64,000 nucleotides of DNA from JAJNPS01 sp031378845 (GCA_031378845.1 JANNES010000018.1:186001-250000); one strand, 5' to 3'. Positions 50,262 through 61,077 are shown, numbered from the stretch's first letter. The notes: generated from the sequence alone by a model not told the origin. Translations and numbers: made by a program.

Positions 50262-51347
50262 TCAGCTAAGCCGGATACGGGGATTGAGGAACACATAGCC
50301 GATGTCGGATATCAGCTGCGTCACCAGAACGACGAACACGGCCACCACGGAACAACCCAGCAACAGCTCGATATCGTTGTTGCTGGCGGCCTGAACCAGC
50401 GTCCAGCCAAAGCCCTTGTAGTTGAACAGGGACTCGACAATGACGACGCCGTTCAAAAGCCACGGAAACTGCAGCATGATCACCGTAAAGGGTGCGATCA
50501 GCGCGTTGCGCAGGGCGTGTTTGACCACGACGCCGCCAAAGGGCACCCCCTTCAGACGCGCGGTGCGGATGTATTGCTGGGTCATTACCTCGGTCATCGA
50601 CGCACGGGTCATCCGGGCGATGTAGCCGATGCCGTAAAGGGCTATGGTCATCACCGGCAGGGCGAAGTTCCAGAACGTGATATCGTCCAGCGCAGAGGTG
50701 GAAGACCCCAGAAACAGCGTTTTGTCCTCGATCCAGCCCCAGTCTTTCAGGATCGGTGATATCCCGGCCGTGGCTGACGCAAAGATCGCCACCAAGACGA
50801 CGCCGGACACATATTCCGGGGTGGCCGTCGACGCGATTGCAAAGGTCGACAGCACCCGGTCGGTGCGGGATCCTTCGCGCATCCCGGAAATAACGCCGAT
50901 CAACAGCGAGGCGGGCACCATCACCAGCATCACCGCCAGCATCAGCCAAGCGGTCGCGCCCAGTTTTTCCATCACCGCCGAGAACACCGGCTTTTTGAAG
51001 AATGTCGAGAAACCCCAGTCACCCTGTAAAATACCGCAATATCGCGGCGCCACTTCGGTCGCCATGCCGTCATCGATACACCGCCCGCGCGTGACCCCTT
51101 TGTCATCCGTGCGGACCCACCCCGGCACCATACCCATCCATTGGGCATATCGGCCAAAGACAGACCCGCCATGGCCATTTTCGATGATCCACGAATCGAC
51201 GGCCTCGTCGGTCATGCGGACCGAGCCCTCGGTTCGTGCAAGCTTTTCAAGGTTGGGGTGCAGGTTTGTCAGAAAGAACACAACGAAGGTCAGGCAAATG
51301 GCCGTAAGCACCATCAGGCCGAACCGTCGCACGATGAAAATCAGCAT
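50262..51347 (-). CDS. Peptide ABC transporter permease, DppB type
   Basis: 361 residues from ATG 51347 (MLIFIVRRFGLM). About six membrane spans are visible, with a long periplasmic loop after the first helix (about 30-125). The EAA-type loop near 255-275 reads QQYIRTARLKGVPFGGVVVK and HALRNALIAPFTVIMLQFPW. It belongs to the same operon as the binding protein upstream and the second permease downstream. Confidence 0.94.
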   Translation of the reverse strand: MLIFIVRRFGLMVLTAICLTFVVFFLTNLHPNLEKLARTEGSVRMTDEAVDSWIIENGHGGSVFGRYAQWMGMVPGWVRTDDKGVTRGRCIDDGMATEVAPRYCGILQGDWGFSTFFKKPVFSAVMEKLGATAWLMLAVMLVMVPASLLIGVISGMREGSRTDRVLSTFAIASTATPEYVSGVVLVAIFASATAGISPILKDWGWIEDKTLFLGSSTSALDDITFWNFALPVMTIALYGIGYIARMTRASMTEVMTQQYIRTARLKGVPFGGVVVKHALRNALIAPFTVIMLQFPWLLNGVVIVESLFNYKGFGWTLVQAASNNDIELLLGCSVVAVFVVLVTQLISDIGYVFLNPRIRLS

Positions 51348-51465
51348 GTTCAAACCCTCATTGCGCCGGAGCGACAAGGTTCAGGGGCAAGTCGGCCCGG
51401 ACGCGCAAGATGGAGGATCGATCGGGAGTGCTGCCAAAGCAGCACCCCCTTTCGCGCGACATTGG

Positions 51466-53103
51466 TCAGGCGACCGACCACTTGTAGTGCTGATGCTCGT
51501 TGGACGGGTGAATTTCGACGTTCACGCCTTCCTTGTTGTGGTGAAAGAGCGAGCGCCAGAACGGCTGGATAATGAAGCCTTCGTCTTGAAGGATTGTCTC
51601 AAGGATCACCATCTGTTCGCGACGGGCGTCGGCATCAGCAAGGGACAGTGCTGCGGTCATGGCGGCGTCGAACTCCGGGTTCGCCATGCCGGTTTCATTC
51701 CACGAGCCGGTGGAGGTATAGGCAAGGCTCATGTTCATTACCGCCAGCGGGCGGTGGTTCCAGGTAGTCGACGAAAACGGGTATTTCTGCCAGTCGTTCC
51801 AGAATGTCGATCCCGGCATCACGGTGTGTTTCACCTTGGCGCCTGCGTCGACCAGTTGCGACACGACGGCAGCCGTGGTGTTGGCCTCCCAGCCATCGTC
51901 CAGCGAGATCACTTCGAACTCGGTGTCGGCCAGACCGGCAGCTTCGAGTGCGGGCTTGAGGCCCGCGGTATCAACCGTCTGCGGGGGAATTTTTGCATAT
52001 TCAGGATGGACCGGGCAGGCGTGGTGGTTTTCTGCAATGGTGCCAAGGCCATTATAGCCAAGTTCCAGAACGACGCCCAGATCGACTGCCTTCTGGAACG
52101 CCTGACGAACGGCCTTGTCCTTGTAAAGATCGCTCGAGGCCGCGTTCATCCGCACCACGATGGTCGCTGCCGTGACCGCTTCAACCTTGGTCCAGCCTAG
52201 ACCGTCCATCTGCTCGATGAAATCGCCGGTGGTTTCATAGTTGGTGTCGATCTCGTCCGAACCGGCAAGCGCCAGCATGGCCGACGGGTCGGTGCCAAAG
52301 TCGATGTAATGGACTTCGTCCAGCGGTGCGGTGCCACCCCACCAGGTATGATTCGGTGCGCGGACCAGTATGGCACGCTGACCCACGGACACCTCTTGTG
52401 GGATATAAGGACCGGTGCCGATGGGGTTTGTCGAAGGATCAGAGCCCTCGACATAGGACGAATGCACCAACGCCGTAGGATAGTCGGCAATGTTCGGCAC
52501 CACGGCGACATCGGATTGCGACATCATCAGCTTGACGGTCATGTCGTCGACCTTGACCACCGCGCCATCGCGAAGAGTTTTGGTATCTGGGTTCACGAGG
52601 CCCGGAAAGCGCGAGGCCGTGGAGTTGCCGTCGACCGTGCCATCGCACCAGCGCGTGATATTGCGCACCACGTCATCGGCGGTAAAGGCGTCGCCGTTGT
52701 TCCAGGTCACGCCCGGACGGACCCTGAGGGTGTATTCCGTGGCGTCGGCATTGGCCTCCCAGCTTTCCAGCAGGCGGCCTTCGAACGTGGCGTCCGCATT
52801 ATACTGGATCAGGTATTCCAGCCAGCCGCGATAGACGTTGGCAATCTGCGGCCAGTCAGTGGTGCGTGGGTCTTTCAGAGCTTTGACTTCCATGGCGCAG
52901 CGGACGATGCCGCCGACTTTGGCGTCCTGAGCTTGGGCAGGTGCCGGCAGGCCGATCAGGCCGTAGGCTGCAGCAGCCGACACACCCAGTGCAGTGGTCC
53001 GGGAAAGGAACTCGCGCCGGCTGATCTGGCCGCTGCGGTGCTCTTCGGCAAACATGGTGGCAGCCGGATGCAGCGCACCTGCGGCAGTATTGGTATCAGT
53101 CAT
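51466..53103 (-). CDS. Peptide ABC transporter substrate-binding protein (SBP family 5)
   Basis: 545 residues. The N-terminus has a Tat-type signal (SRREFLSRTTALGVSAAAAY) ending at APAQAQ (about residue 58), so the protein is probably exported folded. The SBP_bac_5 domain shows TEYTLRVRPGVTWNNGDAFT, ADDVVRNITRWCDG and PIGTGPYIPQE. It captures peptides or related ligands in the periplasm for the adjacent permeases. AGGGAGAC precedes the ATG. It is the first gene of the transporter operon, 119 bases upstream of the DppB gene. The specific ligand is unknown. Confidence 0.94.
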   Translation of the reverse strand: MTDTNTAAGALHPAATMFAEEHRSGQISRREFLSRTTALGVSAAAAYGLIGLPAPAQAQDAKVGGIVRCAMEVKALKDPRTTDWPQIANVYRGWLEYLIQYNADATFEGRLLESWEANADATEYTLRVRPGVTWNNGDAFTADDVVRNITRWCDGTVDGNSTASRFPGLVNPDTKTLRDGAVVKVDDMTVKLMMSQSDVAVVPNIADYPTALVHSSYVEGSDPSTNPIGTGPYIPQEVSVGQRAILVRAPNHTWWGGTAPLDEVHYIDFGTDPSAMLALAGSDEIDTNYETTGDFIEQMDGLGWTKVEAVTAATIVVRMNAASSDLYKDKAVRQAFQKAVDLGVVLELGYNGLGTIAENHHACPVHPEYAKIPPQTVDTAGLKPALEAAGLADTEFEVISLDDGWEANTTAAVVSQLVDAGAKVKHTVMPGSTFWNDWQKYPFSSTTWNHRPLAVMNMSLAYTSTGSWNETGMANPEFDAAMTAALSLADADARREQMVILETILQDEGFIIQPFWRSLFHHNKEGVNVEIHPSNEHQHYKWSVA

Positions 53104-53440
53104 ATCAGTCTCCCTGACGTTTGGTTTTTTTTACGTTTCTTGCGTGCGGTACGCAGTTGATGAGGCCCCGCACTTGCCGATCTTCCGCGACGCGGGATCC
53201 CAGCAGGCTCGGGGATAGGCTTTGCACCGTCCATGGGTCATTGCGCATCTTTTTTACCATGCCGTCAACGCCCGCTTTCAACAGTTCATCACAGTTTTGC
53301 GACCAAGATGATCCATGAGCGACACATGATGGTCGTTTTGCGAATGTCTACAGGCGGACATGATTTTGAACGGGACTCACGCCCCCGACGGTTTGCAAAG
53401 ATCTTCAGATTTTCACCACCGGAAAGTCTCTGAATCTGCC
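53104..53440. other. Intergenic region between the AraC gene and the transporter operon
   Basis: 337 bases upstream of the binding-protein gene. It must contain the operon promoter. Near the gene there is an A-tract (on the minus strand, A8 about 18 bases upstream of the ATG) and the ribosome site AGGGAGAC. I see no convincing terminator after the AraC gene, no repeat and no open frame with protein-like composition. Confidence 0.5.
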
Positions 53441-54238
53441 TCAGGGCGCGCGGCGAAAGGCGGTTGGCGATTTCCCGGTCACGTGCTGAAACGCCCGTGT
53501 GAAATATGCGGCAGAGTTGAAACCAAGCATCTCGCCGATTCGCCTGACCGGCAAATTCGTTTCCGCCAAAAGCTTGCGGGCCTCAAAGATCCTGCGGTCC
53601 TGCAAAAGCTGCGACGCCGGACGACCGCAGGCCTGCTGGCAGCACCGGGTCAGATGTGTCGGCGTGACACTGAGTTGTTCGGCAAAGTGGCTGACGCCCA
53701 GACCGTTGCGGAAATCCCGCTCAAGCAGCGATGTGTAGCGCGCGACCAGTCGGCGCGACGCATCCGGCCGTGTCTGTTCAGGCGCGGTACGCGCGGTCTG
53801 GCGTTCCAGCCAGACCCCGAGCAGGCCCAGATAGTGCCGGGTCGCACGTTCATGCGCGGGACTGGTGCTATCCATTTCGCGCTGAATCGCATCAAGGATG
53901 ATGTTCAGTTCCTGCTGCGCGTGAACCTCGCGGATCCGCAGATGCTGGACCTCGCGGGGCAGGGTGACATCGCAGTCGCGACCAAAAAAGACGGCAGTCC
54001 CGAAGACCTGCGGGCCGGCCTCGAACCCGTGCATGGTCCCAGCCGGGATAAAAATGGCATTATGGGTGGTATATCCGCGCGTAGAGCCTTGCAGCGTGAT
54101 CCGGCCCTGACCTTTGGTGAACCACAGCAAGCAAGGCTCGGACAGCGACCGCATCGCCTCGACACGCCAACGGCCCCCGGCGGCAAGCCGCGGGATTGCT
54201 ACAAGGCGCAGCTGAGAGATGTTCGTCGCGTTCTGCAT
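53441..54238 (-). CDS. AraC family transcriptional regulator
   Basis: 265 residues from ATG 54238 (MQNATNISQLRLV). An N-terminal cupin-like sensor domain (GRITLQGSTRGYTTHNAIFI, PAGTMHGFEAGP, about 50-80) is followed by the C-terminal double HTH: VSHFAEQLSVTPTHLTRCCQ, QACGRPASQLLQDRRIFEAR, KLLAETNLPVRRIGEMLGFN and SAAYFTRAFQHVTGKSPTAF (about 180-262). It lies directly upstream of the peptide transporter operon on the same strand and may regulate it. Inducer unknown. The 227 bases to miaA hold no feature I can support. Confidence 0.92.
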   Translation of the reverse strand: MQNATNISQLRLVAIPRLAAGGRWRVEAMRSLSEPCLLWFTKGQGRITLQGSTRGYTTHNAIFIPAGTMHGFEAGPQVFGTAVFFGRDCDVTLPREVQHLRIREVHAQQELNIILDAIQREMDSTSPAHERATRHYLGLLGVWLERQTARTAPEQTRPDASRRLVARYTSLLERDFRNGLGVSHFAEQLSVTPTHLTRCCQQACGRPASQLLQDRRIFEARKLLAETNLPVRRIGEMLGFNSAAYFTRAFQHVTGKSPTAFRRAP

Positions 54239-54465
54239 GCCCCTCGCCCTGACGTTGTCGTCCTGACCGCCAAGAGATAGACCGGGAAACCGCGCGAACC
54301 CAAGCGAAAAATTCACGAAAACGGGTGCCAGCTTTGGCACGCGTCAAATGCGGCGCGCAATCCAGTCTTATCTGCCCAGCTAAATGTCCAGAAATTCGAA
54401 ACACTCGTATCCAGGAAACACAATTATGTAAATCAGCACGACAATCAAGCCTCAGTTTTTGTTTG

Positions 54466-55344
54466 CTAAAGAACGCTCAGCCCGTTCCAAGACCGCATCC
54501 GGGAGCGAAACCAGGTACGCTGACGCTTGGCATAATGGTGCGTGGCTTGTTTGGCCCGCGCAACGGCCTCTGTTGGAAGCAGATCGCCGTTCAGTTGCGC
54601 CATCAGTTCCGCTGCTCCGATGGCGCGCGCCCATGGCTGCGCCGCATCATAGTCGTTTTTGTTTGCGCGCACCTCGTTGAGGCCCCCGGCAGCCATCATG
54701 CGCTCGAACCGTGCATCGATTCGGGGGTTCAAGACATCGCGCTCGGCCAACAGCACAAAAGCCTGCGCCTCGCTCAGCGGCAAAACCCCCGGCCCGGTCT
54801 CTTTTTGCCAGTCCGCCAGTCCCCGACTGGTCGCGCGCCAGACTTCCCAAGCGCGCTGAACGCGGGCCGGGTTGGCCAAATCGATCCCGCCTGCCGTCAA
54901 CGGATCAAGGTCGGAAATCATGCCCGCCACATCCCCGGCCATGCGCCGCATATCCGCGTCTCTGCGCACGTCGGGCGGGATGTCGGGAATGATTGCCAAT
55001 CCCTCGGTCAGGGCCGAAAAATAGAGTCCAGTCCCGCCGACGATCACCACTGGCCGCGCCAACAGCGGTGCCACGTCACGCAGCCAGTGGCCGACCGAGT
55101 AGGCGGCGTCTTTTCCGACATGGCCATAAAGCGCGTGCGCAAGCTCTGCCTCGTCCGCCACCGAAGGGCGGGCGGTCAACAGCCGCCATGCGCCGTAAAC
55201 CTGCAAGGCGTCCGCATTGACAATCAGGCGTCCGTCGCGCCGGGCAAGCGCCATCGCCAGGGCGGATTTGCCGCTGGCGGTCGGTCCGGCAATCAGCACG
55301 GGTGCTGTCCGCGAGATCTGGGCAATCCGGTCTGCATCGCTCAT
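54466..55344 (-). CDS. miaA: tRNA dimethylallyltransferase
   Basis: 292 residues. The P-loop VLIAGPTASGKSALAMALAR is at about 16-35. It is followed by the DALQVYGAWRLLTARPS segment, which resembles the D(S)xQ-Y motif, and GGTGLYFSALTEGLAIIPDI (about 98-117). The enzyme adds a dimethylallyl group to A37 of tRNAs reading UNN codons. The C-terminal RQRTWFRSRM motif is present. It is divergent from pyrH. The 118-base gap holds both promoters, not individually resolved. Confidence 0.95.
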   Translation of the reverse strand: MSDADRIAQISRTAPVLIAGPTASGKSALAMALARRDGRLIVNADALQVYGAWRLLTARPSVADEAELAHALYGHVGKDAAYSVGHWLRDVAPLLARPVVIVGGTGLYFSALTEGLAIIPDIPPDVRRDADMRRMAGDVAGMISDLDPLTAGGIDLANPARVQRAWEVWRATSRGLADWQKETGPGVLPLSEAQAFVLLAERDVLNPRIDARFERMMAAGGLNEVRANKNDYDAAQPWARAIGAAELMAQLNGDLLPTEAVARAKQATHHYAKRQRTWFRSRMRSWNGLSVL

Positions 55345-55462
55345 TTACGGCCCACGCTGCATTGCTCCCTGGGGGTTCATGCCCGATCGCCGGTTGAACC
55401 TGTCGACGTTTTGCGACATTTTGCGCCGCAACCAAAGACCGAAACCATATCCGAGAAAACGC

Positions 55463-56245
55463 ATGACACATCCAAGCCCCGAAACCGGCGTCACCTATCA
55501 ACGCGTGATGCTGAAAATTTCGGGTGAGGCGTTGATGGGTGATCAGGGTTACGGCTTGCATCCCCCCACCGTGCAGCGCATCGCCCTAGAGGTGAAGTCG
55601 GTCCGTGACCTTGGCGTCGAAATCTGCATGGTGATCGGCGGCGGGAACATCTTTCGGGGTCTGCAAGGCAGCGCCCAGGGGATGGAGCGGACGACCGCCG
55701 ACTACATGGGAATGCTGGCGACGGTGATGAACGCGCTGGCAATGCAGTCTGCGCTCGAAGCCGTCGGCGTCTTTACCCGCGTCGTCAGCGCGATTCCGAT
55801 GGATCAGGTCTGCGAGCCCTATATCCGCCGCCGCGCCGTGCGACACCTGGAAAAGCAGCGCGTCGTCATCTTTGCCGCAGGCACCGGCAATCCGTACTTC
55901 ACCACCGACACCGCCGCCACCTTGCGCGCCTCAGAGATGGCGTGCCAGGCGATCTTCAAGGGCACCAAGGTCGATGGCGTCTATGACAAGGACCCCAAAA
56001 AGCATGCCGACGCCAAACGCTACGGCATCGTGACCTATGACGAGGTCTTGCAAAAACACCTGGGCGTCATGGATGCCTCGGCGATTGCGCTGGCCCGCGA
56101 CAATGACCTGCCGATCATCGTCTTTAGCCTGGATGAACCGGGCGGCTTTAAGGGGATCTTGTCAGGGCAGGGCACCTACACGCGCGTGCAGGCCGAAGCC
56201 CCGCGCCGCCGCGGCGAGCTATCAGGCGAGGCGATGCTTGGCTGA
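55463..56245 (+). CDS. pyrH: Uridylate kinase
   Basis: 260 residues from ATG 55463 (MTHPSPETGVTYQRVMLK). An open frame extends upstream into the miaA side but is not coding. UMP kinase motifs are VMLKISGEALMGDQGYG (about 15-31), MVIGGGNIFRGLQGSAQGME (about 55-74), and FAAGTGNPYFTTDTAATLRA (about 138-157). KGTKVDGVYDKDPKKHADAK follows near 170. It phosphorylates UMP to UDP as a hexamer. It heads the pyrH-frr-uppS-cdsA-dxr-rseP block. Confidence 0.97.
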   Translation: MTHPSPETGVTYQRVMLKISGEALMGDQGYGLHPPTVQRIALEVKSVRDLGVEICMVIGGGNIFRGLQGSAQGMERTTADYMGMLATVMNALAMQSALEAVGVFTRVVSAIPMDQVCEPYIRRRAVRHLEKQRVVIFAAGTGNPYFTTDTAATLRASEMACQAIFKGTKVDGVYDKDPKKHADAKRYGIVTYDEVLQKHLGVMDASAIALARDNDLPIIVFSLDEPGGFKGILSGQGTYTRVQAEAPRRRGELSGEAMLG

Positions 56246-56321
56246 CACTGTATACCTGCTGGCGGGCTTGCTGGTATAGAATGACAACGCTTTGCGACCG
56301 AACAGTTGAGGTATGACTTGG

Positions 56322-56879
56322 ATGGCTGACGATCTGGACATTGACACCGATGCGCTGCAACGGCGCATGGACGGCGCGATGAGCGTGCTCAAGACCGAAT
56401 TCGCCAGTCTCCGCACGGGCCGCGCCTCGGCCTCGATCGTGGAGCCGATCATGGTGGATGCCTATGGCCAGATGACGCCGATCAACCAGCTGGGCACCGT
56501 CAACGTACCGGAACCCCGGATGGTGGTGATCAACGTCTGGGACAAGGGCATGATCGCCAAGGTCGAAAAGGCGATCCGCGAAAGCGGCATCGGCATCAAC
56601 CCGATCACAGATGGCCCGCTGATCCGCCTGCCGATCCCCGAATTGAACGAGGAACGCCGGCGCGAGTTGTCCAAAGTCGCCGGAACCTACGCTGAAAATG
56701 CCAAGGTCGCGATCCGCAACGTCCGCCGCGACGGCATGGACCAGATCAAAAAGGCCAAGGGCATGGGCGAGGATGACCAGAAGATGTGGTCCGAAGAGGT
56801 ACAGGAGCTGACCGACAAGGCCATCACTGCCATCGACCGCGCGCTGGAGCACAAGCAACAAGAAATCATGCAGGTCTGA
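56322..56879 (+). CDS. frr: Ribosome recycling factor
   Basis: 185 residues from ATG 56322, chosen because GAGG at 56308-56311 sits 10 bases upstream. The ATG at 56313 is too close to it. The protein is the usual size. It has FASLRTGRASASIVEPIMVD (about 27-46), LGTVNVPEPRMVVINVWDKG, and the C-terminal helix VRRDGMDQIKKAKG (about 132-145) typical of RRF. It splits post-termination ribosomes with EF-G. A 76-base gap separates it from pyrH. Confidence 0.97.
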   Translation: MADDLDIDTDALQRRMDGAMSVLKTEFASLRTGRASASIVEPIMVDAYGQMTPINQLGTVNVPEPRMVVINVWDKGMIAKVEKAIRESGIGINPITDGPLIRLPIPELNEERRRELSKVAGTYAENAKVAIRNVRRDGMDQIKKAKGMGEDDQKMWSEEVQELTDKAITAIDRALEHKQQEIMQV

Positions 56880-56949
56880 GATGTCATTGTGCGGCGTGGC
56901 ATCCCCAGCGGTGCCGTTTCTGACGAGTTCTGGCAACCAGGGGTGACGC

Positions 56950-57698
<749 letters not shown>

Positions 57699-57702
<4 letters not shown>

Positions 57703-58490
57703 CCACAGCCTCAGACCGCTGGGCAGACCTCAAGCCCCGGTTGATTTCTGCGGCCGTCATGCTGGTGGTCGGTGCGGTGGAAATATGGTTGGGCGGGCTG
57801 TCATTTCTGGTTCTGATCACGCTTTTGACCAGTATCATGATCTGGGAACTCGCGCATATCACCGCACCCGACGCGCCTGCCATCGCCCTCATGCTGGCGG
57901 CGCTGGCAGCGCTTTGCCTCATCCTTGATGAAGGCTGGCCCTCGATCTCGGCCTTTTGGCTTTTCCCCTTTGTCGGCGTGGCCTTTGCCACCACCCCGCG
58001 CATACAGAAATCTGCGGCGGTCGTGCTGGCACTTGCCATCATGGTGGCGGGGCATGGCCTCTTTGTGCTGCGCGACGAATCCGGCACGGTGGCCATTTTA
58101 TGGCTATTGGGCGTGGTGATCGCGTCGGACGTGATGGGATACTTTGCCGGACGCATCTTAGGCGGGCGGAAATTCTGGCCAGCGGTCAGCCCAAAGAAAA
58201 CCTGGTCTGGGACCATTGCAGGCTGGATCGCGGCTGTGCTGGTGGGCACGGGGTTCGTTCTTTCGGGCCACGGCCAATGGGGTCTTGTGGTGATCTCGCC
58301 CTTTCTGGCCTTTGCCGGGCAGATGGGCGACATCGCCGAGAGCTGGATCAAGCGGCGCACCGGGGTCAAGGATTCCTCGAATCTGATCCCGGGCCATGGC
58401 GGGCTGATGGACCGGTTCGACGCGCTGGTGGGCGCGATGGTCTTCATCATGGTGCTGACGCGCATCATCCCGTTGCCGATCGGACCCTGA
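57699..58490 (+). CDS. cdsA: Phosphatidate cytidylyltransferase (CDP-diglyceride synthase)
   Basis: 263 residues from GTG 57699. Several membrane spans occupy the first two thirds. The family signature is clear at the C-terminus: ESWIKRRTGVKDSSNLIPGH followed by GGLMDRFDAL (about 211-240). VIASDVMGYFAGRILGGRKF and SPKKTWSGTIAGWI precede it. It makes CDP-diacylglycerol for phospholipid synthesis in the inner membrane. It is 3 bases from dxr, so the two are coupled. Confidence 0.95.
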
Positions 58491-58493
58491 TAC

Positions 58494-59681
58494 ATGCGTT
58501 CGGTGTCCATTTTCGGGGCGACGGGCTCCATTGGCGAGCAGACCTTTGATCTGTTGATGCGGGCCGGGGGGGCGTCGGCGTATCGGACCGTCGCACTGAC
58601 AGGCGGTCGCAACATCGTCCGGCTTGCCGACATGGCGCGCGCGTTGCGCGCAGAAGTTGCTGTTTGCGCCGATCCCGCCGATCTGGTCGACCTGCGTGAG
58701 GCCCTGTCGGGCACCGGAATCGAAGCTGGTGCCGGAAGTCTCGCGATCGCCGAGGCCGCCGACCGTCCTGCCGATTGGGTGATGAGCGCCATCGTGGGGG
58801 CTGCGGGCCTCGTGCCCGGTCTGCGTGCCTTGCGACACGGGCGCACGCTTGCGCTGGCCAACAAGGAAAGCCTTGTAACGGCGGGGACGCTGATCTTGCA
58901 GGCCGCCGCCGATCATGGCGCGCGCATCCTGCCGGTCGATTCTGAACATTCCGCGATCTTTCAGGCGCTCCACGCCGAGGACATCGCAACCGTCGAACGT
59001 ATCATCCTCACCGCCAGCGGCGGCGCCTTGCGCGATTGGCCGCTGGAGTCGCTGGCGACCGCAACCGTGGCCGAGGCACTGGCGCATCCCAACTGGGCGA
59101 TGGGCCGCCGGATTACCATCGATTCCGCGTCGATGTTCAACAAGGCGCTCGAGGTGATCGAAACCCGCGAGTTCTTTGGCGTCGAGCCGGACCAGATCGA
59201 GGTCATCATCCACCCTGAAAGCCTGATCCATTCCATGGTCGGCTTTCGCGACGGGGCGATCATGGCGCATCTGGGCGCCCCGGATATGCGCCATTCCATC
59301 GGCTATGCGCTCAACTGGCCCGCGCGTGCTGCGCTGCCGGTGGCACGGCTTGATCTGGCGCAGGTCGCGACCCTGACGTTTCGCGCCCCCGATCTCGCCC
59401 GCTACCCGGCGTTGCGGCTGTGTCGCGAAGTGATGGCGATCCGGGGTCTGGCCGGGGCGGCCTTCAACGCTGCCAAAGAGATCGCGCTCGATCACTTTTT
59501 GGCGGGTGGCATCGGATTTCAGGACATGGCAGGGGTGGTTGAAGATACGCTTGCCCGGCTTTCGGCCGAAATGCGTCTTGGAAATGCCGTGCTGACCCTT
59601 GAGGACGTACATCGGATGGACCATCTCGCAAGGATACGGGCGGGCGAAGCGGCGATCCGCCGCGCTGGCATCAGGCAATAG
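58494..59681 (+). CDS. dxr: 1-deoxy-D-xylulose 5-phosphate reductoisomerase
   Basis: 395 residues. The NADPH-binding N-terminus reads SVSIFGATGSIGEQTFDLLM (3-22). ALANKESLVTAGTLI (about 120-134) and LPVDSEHSAIFQAL (about 144-157) carry the metal ligands, and the catalytic region includes ITIDSASMFNKALEVIETRE (about 205-224). It catalyses the committed step of the MEP isoprenoid pathway, which feeds the adjacent uppS product. It is followed by rseP after 12 bases. Confidence 0.97.
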   Translation: MRSVSIFGATGSIGEQTFDLLMRAGGASAYRTVALTGGRNIVRLADMARALRAEVAVCADPADLVDLREALSGTGIEAGAGSLAIAEAADRPADWVMSAIVGAAGLVPGLRALRHGRTLALANKESLVTAGTLILQAAADHGARILPVDSEHSAIFQALHAEDIATVERIILTASGGALRDWPLESLATATVAEALAHPNWAMGRRITIDSASMFNKALEVIETREFFGVEPDQIEVIIHPESLIHSMVGFRDGAIMAHLGAPDMRHSIGYALNWPARAALPVARLDLAQVATLTFRAPDLARYPALRLCREVMAIRGLAGAAFNAAKEIALDHFLAGGIGFQDMAGVVEDTLARLSAEMRLGNAVLTLEDVHRMDHLARIRAGEAAIRRAGIRQ

Positions 59682-59693
59682 GGCAATAGGGGT

Positions 59694-61028
59694 GTGACGT
59701 TGATCGAGGTAATTACTGGGGTAGGGGATGTCGCCCTTATCGTTGTGGTGTATATTCTGGCTCTGTCGATCATTATCGCCGTGCACGAATATGGCCACTA
59801 CATCGTCGGGCGCTGGACGGGCATCCATGCCGAGGTTTTCTCGCTGGGCTTTGGCAAGGTACTTGCCAGTCGGATGGACAAGCGTGGCACCAAGTGGCAG
59901 GTCGCCGCGATCCCGCTGGGCGGTTATGTGAAATTCATGGGTGATGCGGATGCCTCATCGGTGCAGGCGGGCGCATTGGACGGATACAGCGTTCAGGAGC
60001 GGCGCCGCACGATGGCTGGTGCCCCCCTCTGGGCGCGGTCTCTGACGGTGGCGGCGGGACCGGTTGCCAACTTCATCCTCGGGTTCTTGATCTTTGCAGC
60101 GTTCCTGATGGTCGTGGGGGTGCCTGCCGAGACACCCAGCGTCCGTGCGGTGCAGCAAACCAATTACGAAGGCCCGGGCCTGCAACCCGGCGACCGCATC
60201 CTTGCAATGGCCGGGATCGAGACGCCGACAAGCGACGCCTATGGCAAGGCGCTCGACAATCTGCCCAGAACGCCAACGATCGACTGGACGATCGAACGCG
60301 CGGGGACGCGTCTGGTCATCAATGCGCCGCATCCTTCGCCCGCAATGGTTGGTGACCTGCATCCGAAATCCGCAGCAGGCGATGCCGGGCTGCGCAAGGA
60401 TGACATCATTCTTGCAGCGAACGGAAAGCCCGTCGCCACGTTCGGCGAACTGCCGGACATCGTGAAATCCACGAATGGCAAGCCGATTACCCTGAAAGTC
60501 TGGCGTGACGGAGAGGTTTTCGAGGCCACGATGACGCCGCGCCAGCGCGATCTGCCGAAAGAAGGAGGCGGATTTGAAACGCGTTGGCTGGTCGGATTGT
60601 CCAGCGCGCCCCTGCTCGATCTGCAAACCCGGACCCCGGGTCTGTGGGAAACGGTCACAATTGCTGCCGATCAGACCTGGTCGACGCTGGTAATGGCCCT
60701 GTCGGGCCTGCAGCACATGATGTCGGGCCTTATCAGCACCTGCAATCTGTCGGGCCCCATCGGCATGGCAGAACAGATTGGGGATGCGGCACTTGCCGGC
60801 CCCGAAAAGTTCTTTCTGACGTTGGCGGCATTGTCCCTGGGCATCGGGCTGTTGAACCTCTTTCCGATTCCCATGCTGGATGGCGGGCATCTCGTTTTTC
60901 ATGCCTATGAGGCGATTACCCGCCGCCCGCCCAATGAAAAAGCGCTGCGCGTCCTGATGTCCGTTGGCGTGACGCTTTTGCTTGCGCTCATGCTCTTTGC
61001 GACTTCAAACGACCTGTTCTGTGTGTGA
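59694..61028 (+). CDS. rseP: RIP metalloprotease RseP
   Basis: 444 residues from GTG 59694. It is a site-2 protease: the zinc motif HEYGH is at 31-35 inside the first membrane helix, and the third ligand motif is NLFPIPMLDGGHLVFHAYEA (about 387-406). One clear PDZ domain is centred on DAGLRKDDIILAANGKPVAT (about 229-248), with a degenerate one before it (GPGLQPGDRILAMAGIETP). It cleaves membrane-bound anti-sigma factors and signal-peptide remnants. It lies upstream of bamA, consistent with outer-membrane homeostasis. A terminator-like hairpin follows. Confidence 0.95.
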   Translation: MTLIEVITGVGDVALIVVVYILALSIIIAVHEYGHYIVGRWTGIHAEVFSLGFGKVLASRMDKRGTKWQVAAIPLGGYVKFMGDADASSVQAGALDGYSVQERRRTMAGAPLWARSLTVAAGPVANFILGFLIFAAFLMVVGVPAETPSVRAVQQTNYEGPGLQPGDRILAMAGIETPTSDAYGKALDNLPRTPTIDWTIERAGTRLVINAPHPSPAMVGDLHPKSAAGDAGLRKDDIILAANGKPVATFGELPDIVKSTNGKPITLKVWRDGEVFEATMTPRQRDLPKEGGGFETRWLVGLSSAPLLDLQTRTPGLWETVTIAADQTWSTLVMALSGLQHMMSGLISTCNLSGPIGMAEQIGDAALAGPEKFFLTLAALSLGIGLLNLFPIPMLDGGHLVFHAYEAITRRPPNEKALRVLMSVGVTLLLALMLFATSNDLFCV

Positions 61029-61050
61029 CGCCGCCCCCGCTTACGGTCGG

Positions 61051-61077
61051 GGCGCCACACTGGCGCCTTAATTTTAT
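61051..61077 (+). terminator. Rho-independent terminator after rseP
   Basis: GGCGCCA-CAC-TGGCGCC forms a 7-bp perfect stem (61051-61067), followed by TTAATTTTAT. It lies 22 bases after the rseP stop. It should separate rseP from the 45-aa gene and bamA. Confidence 0.75.

Noticed and set aside
48812..50269. A 485-codon plus-strand frame opposite the DppC-type permease
   Set aside because: Antisense shadow. The minus-strand product has proper membrane helices, a permease loop and operon context.
56251..56278. Inverted repeat TATACC...GGTATA between pyrH and frr as a terminator
   Set aside because: The stem is only 6 bp with a 16-base loop and no T run, so it is probably chance.
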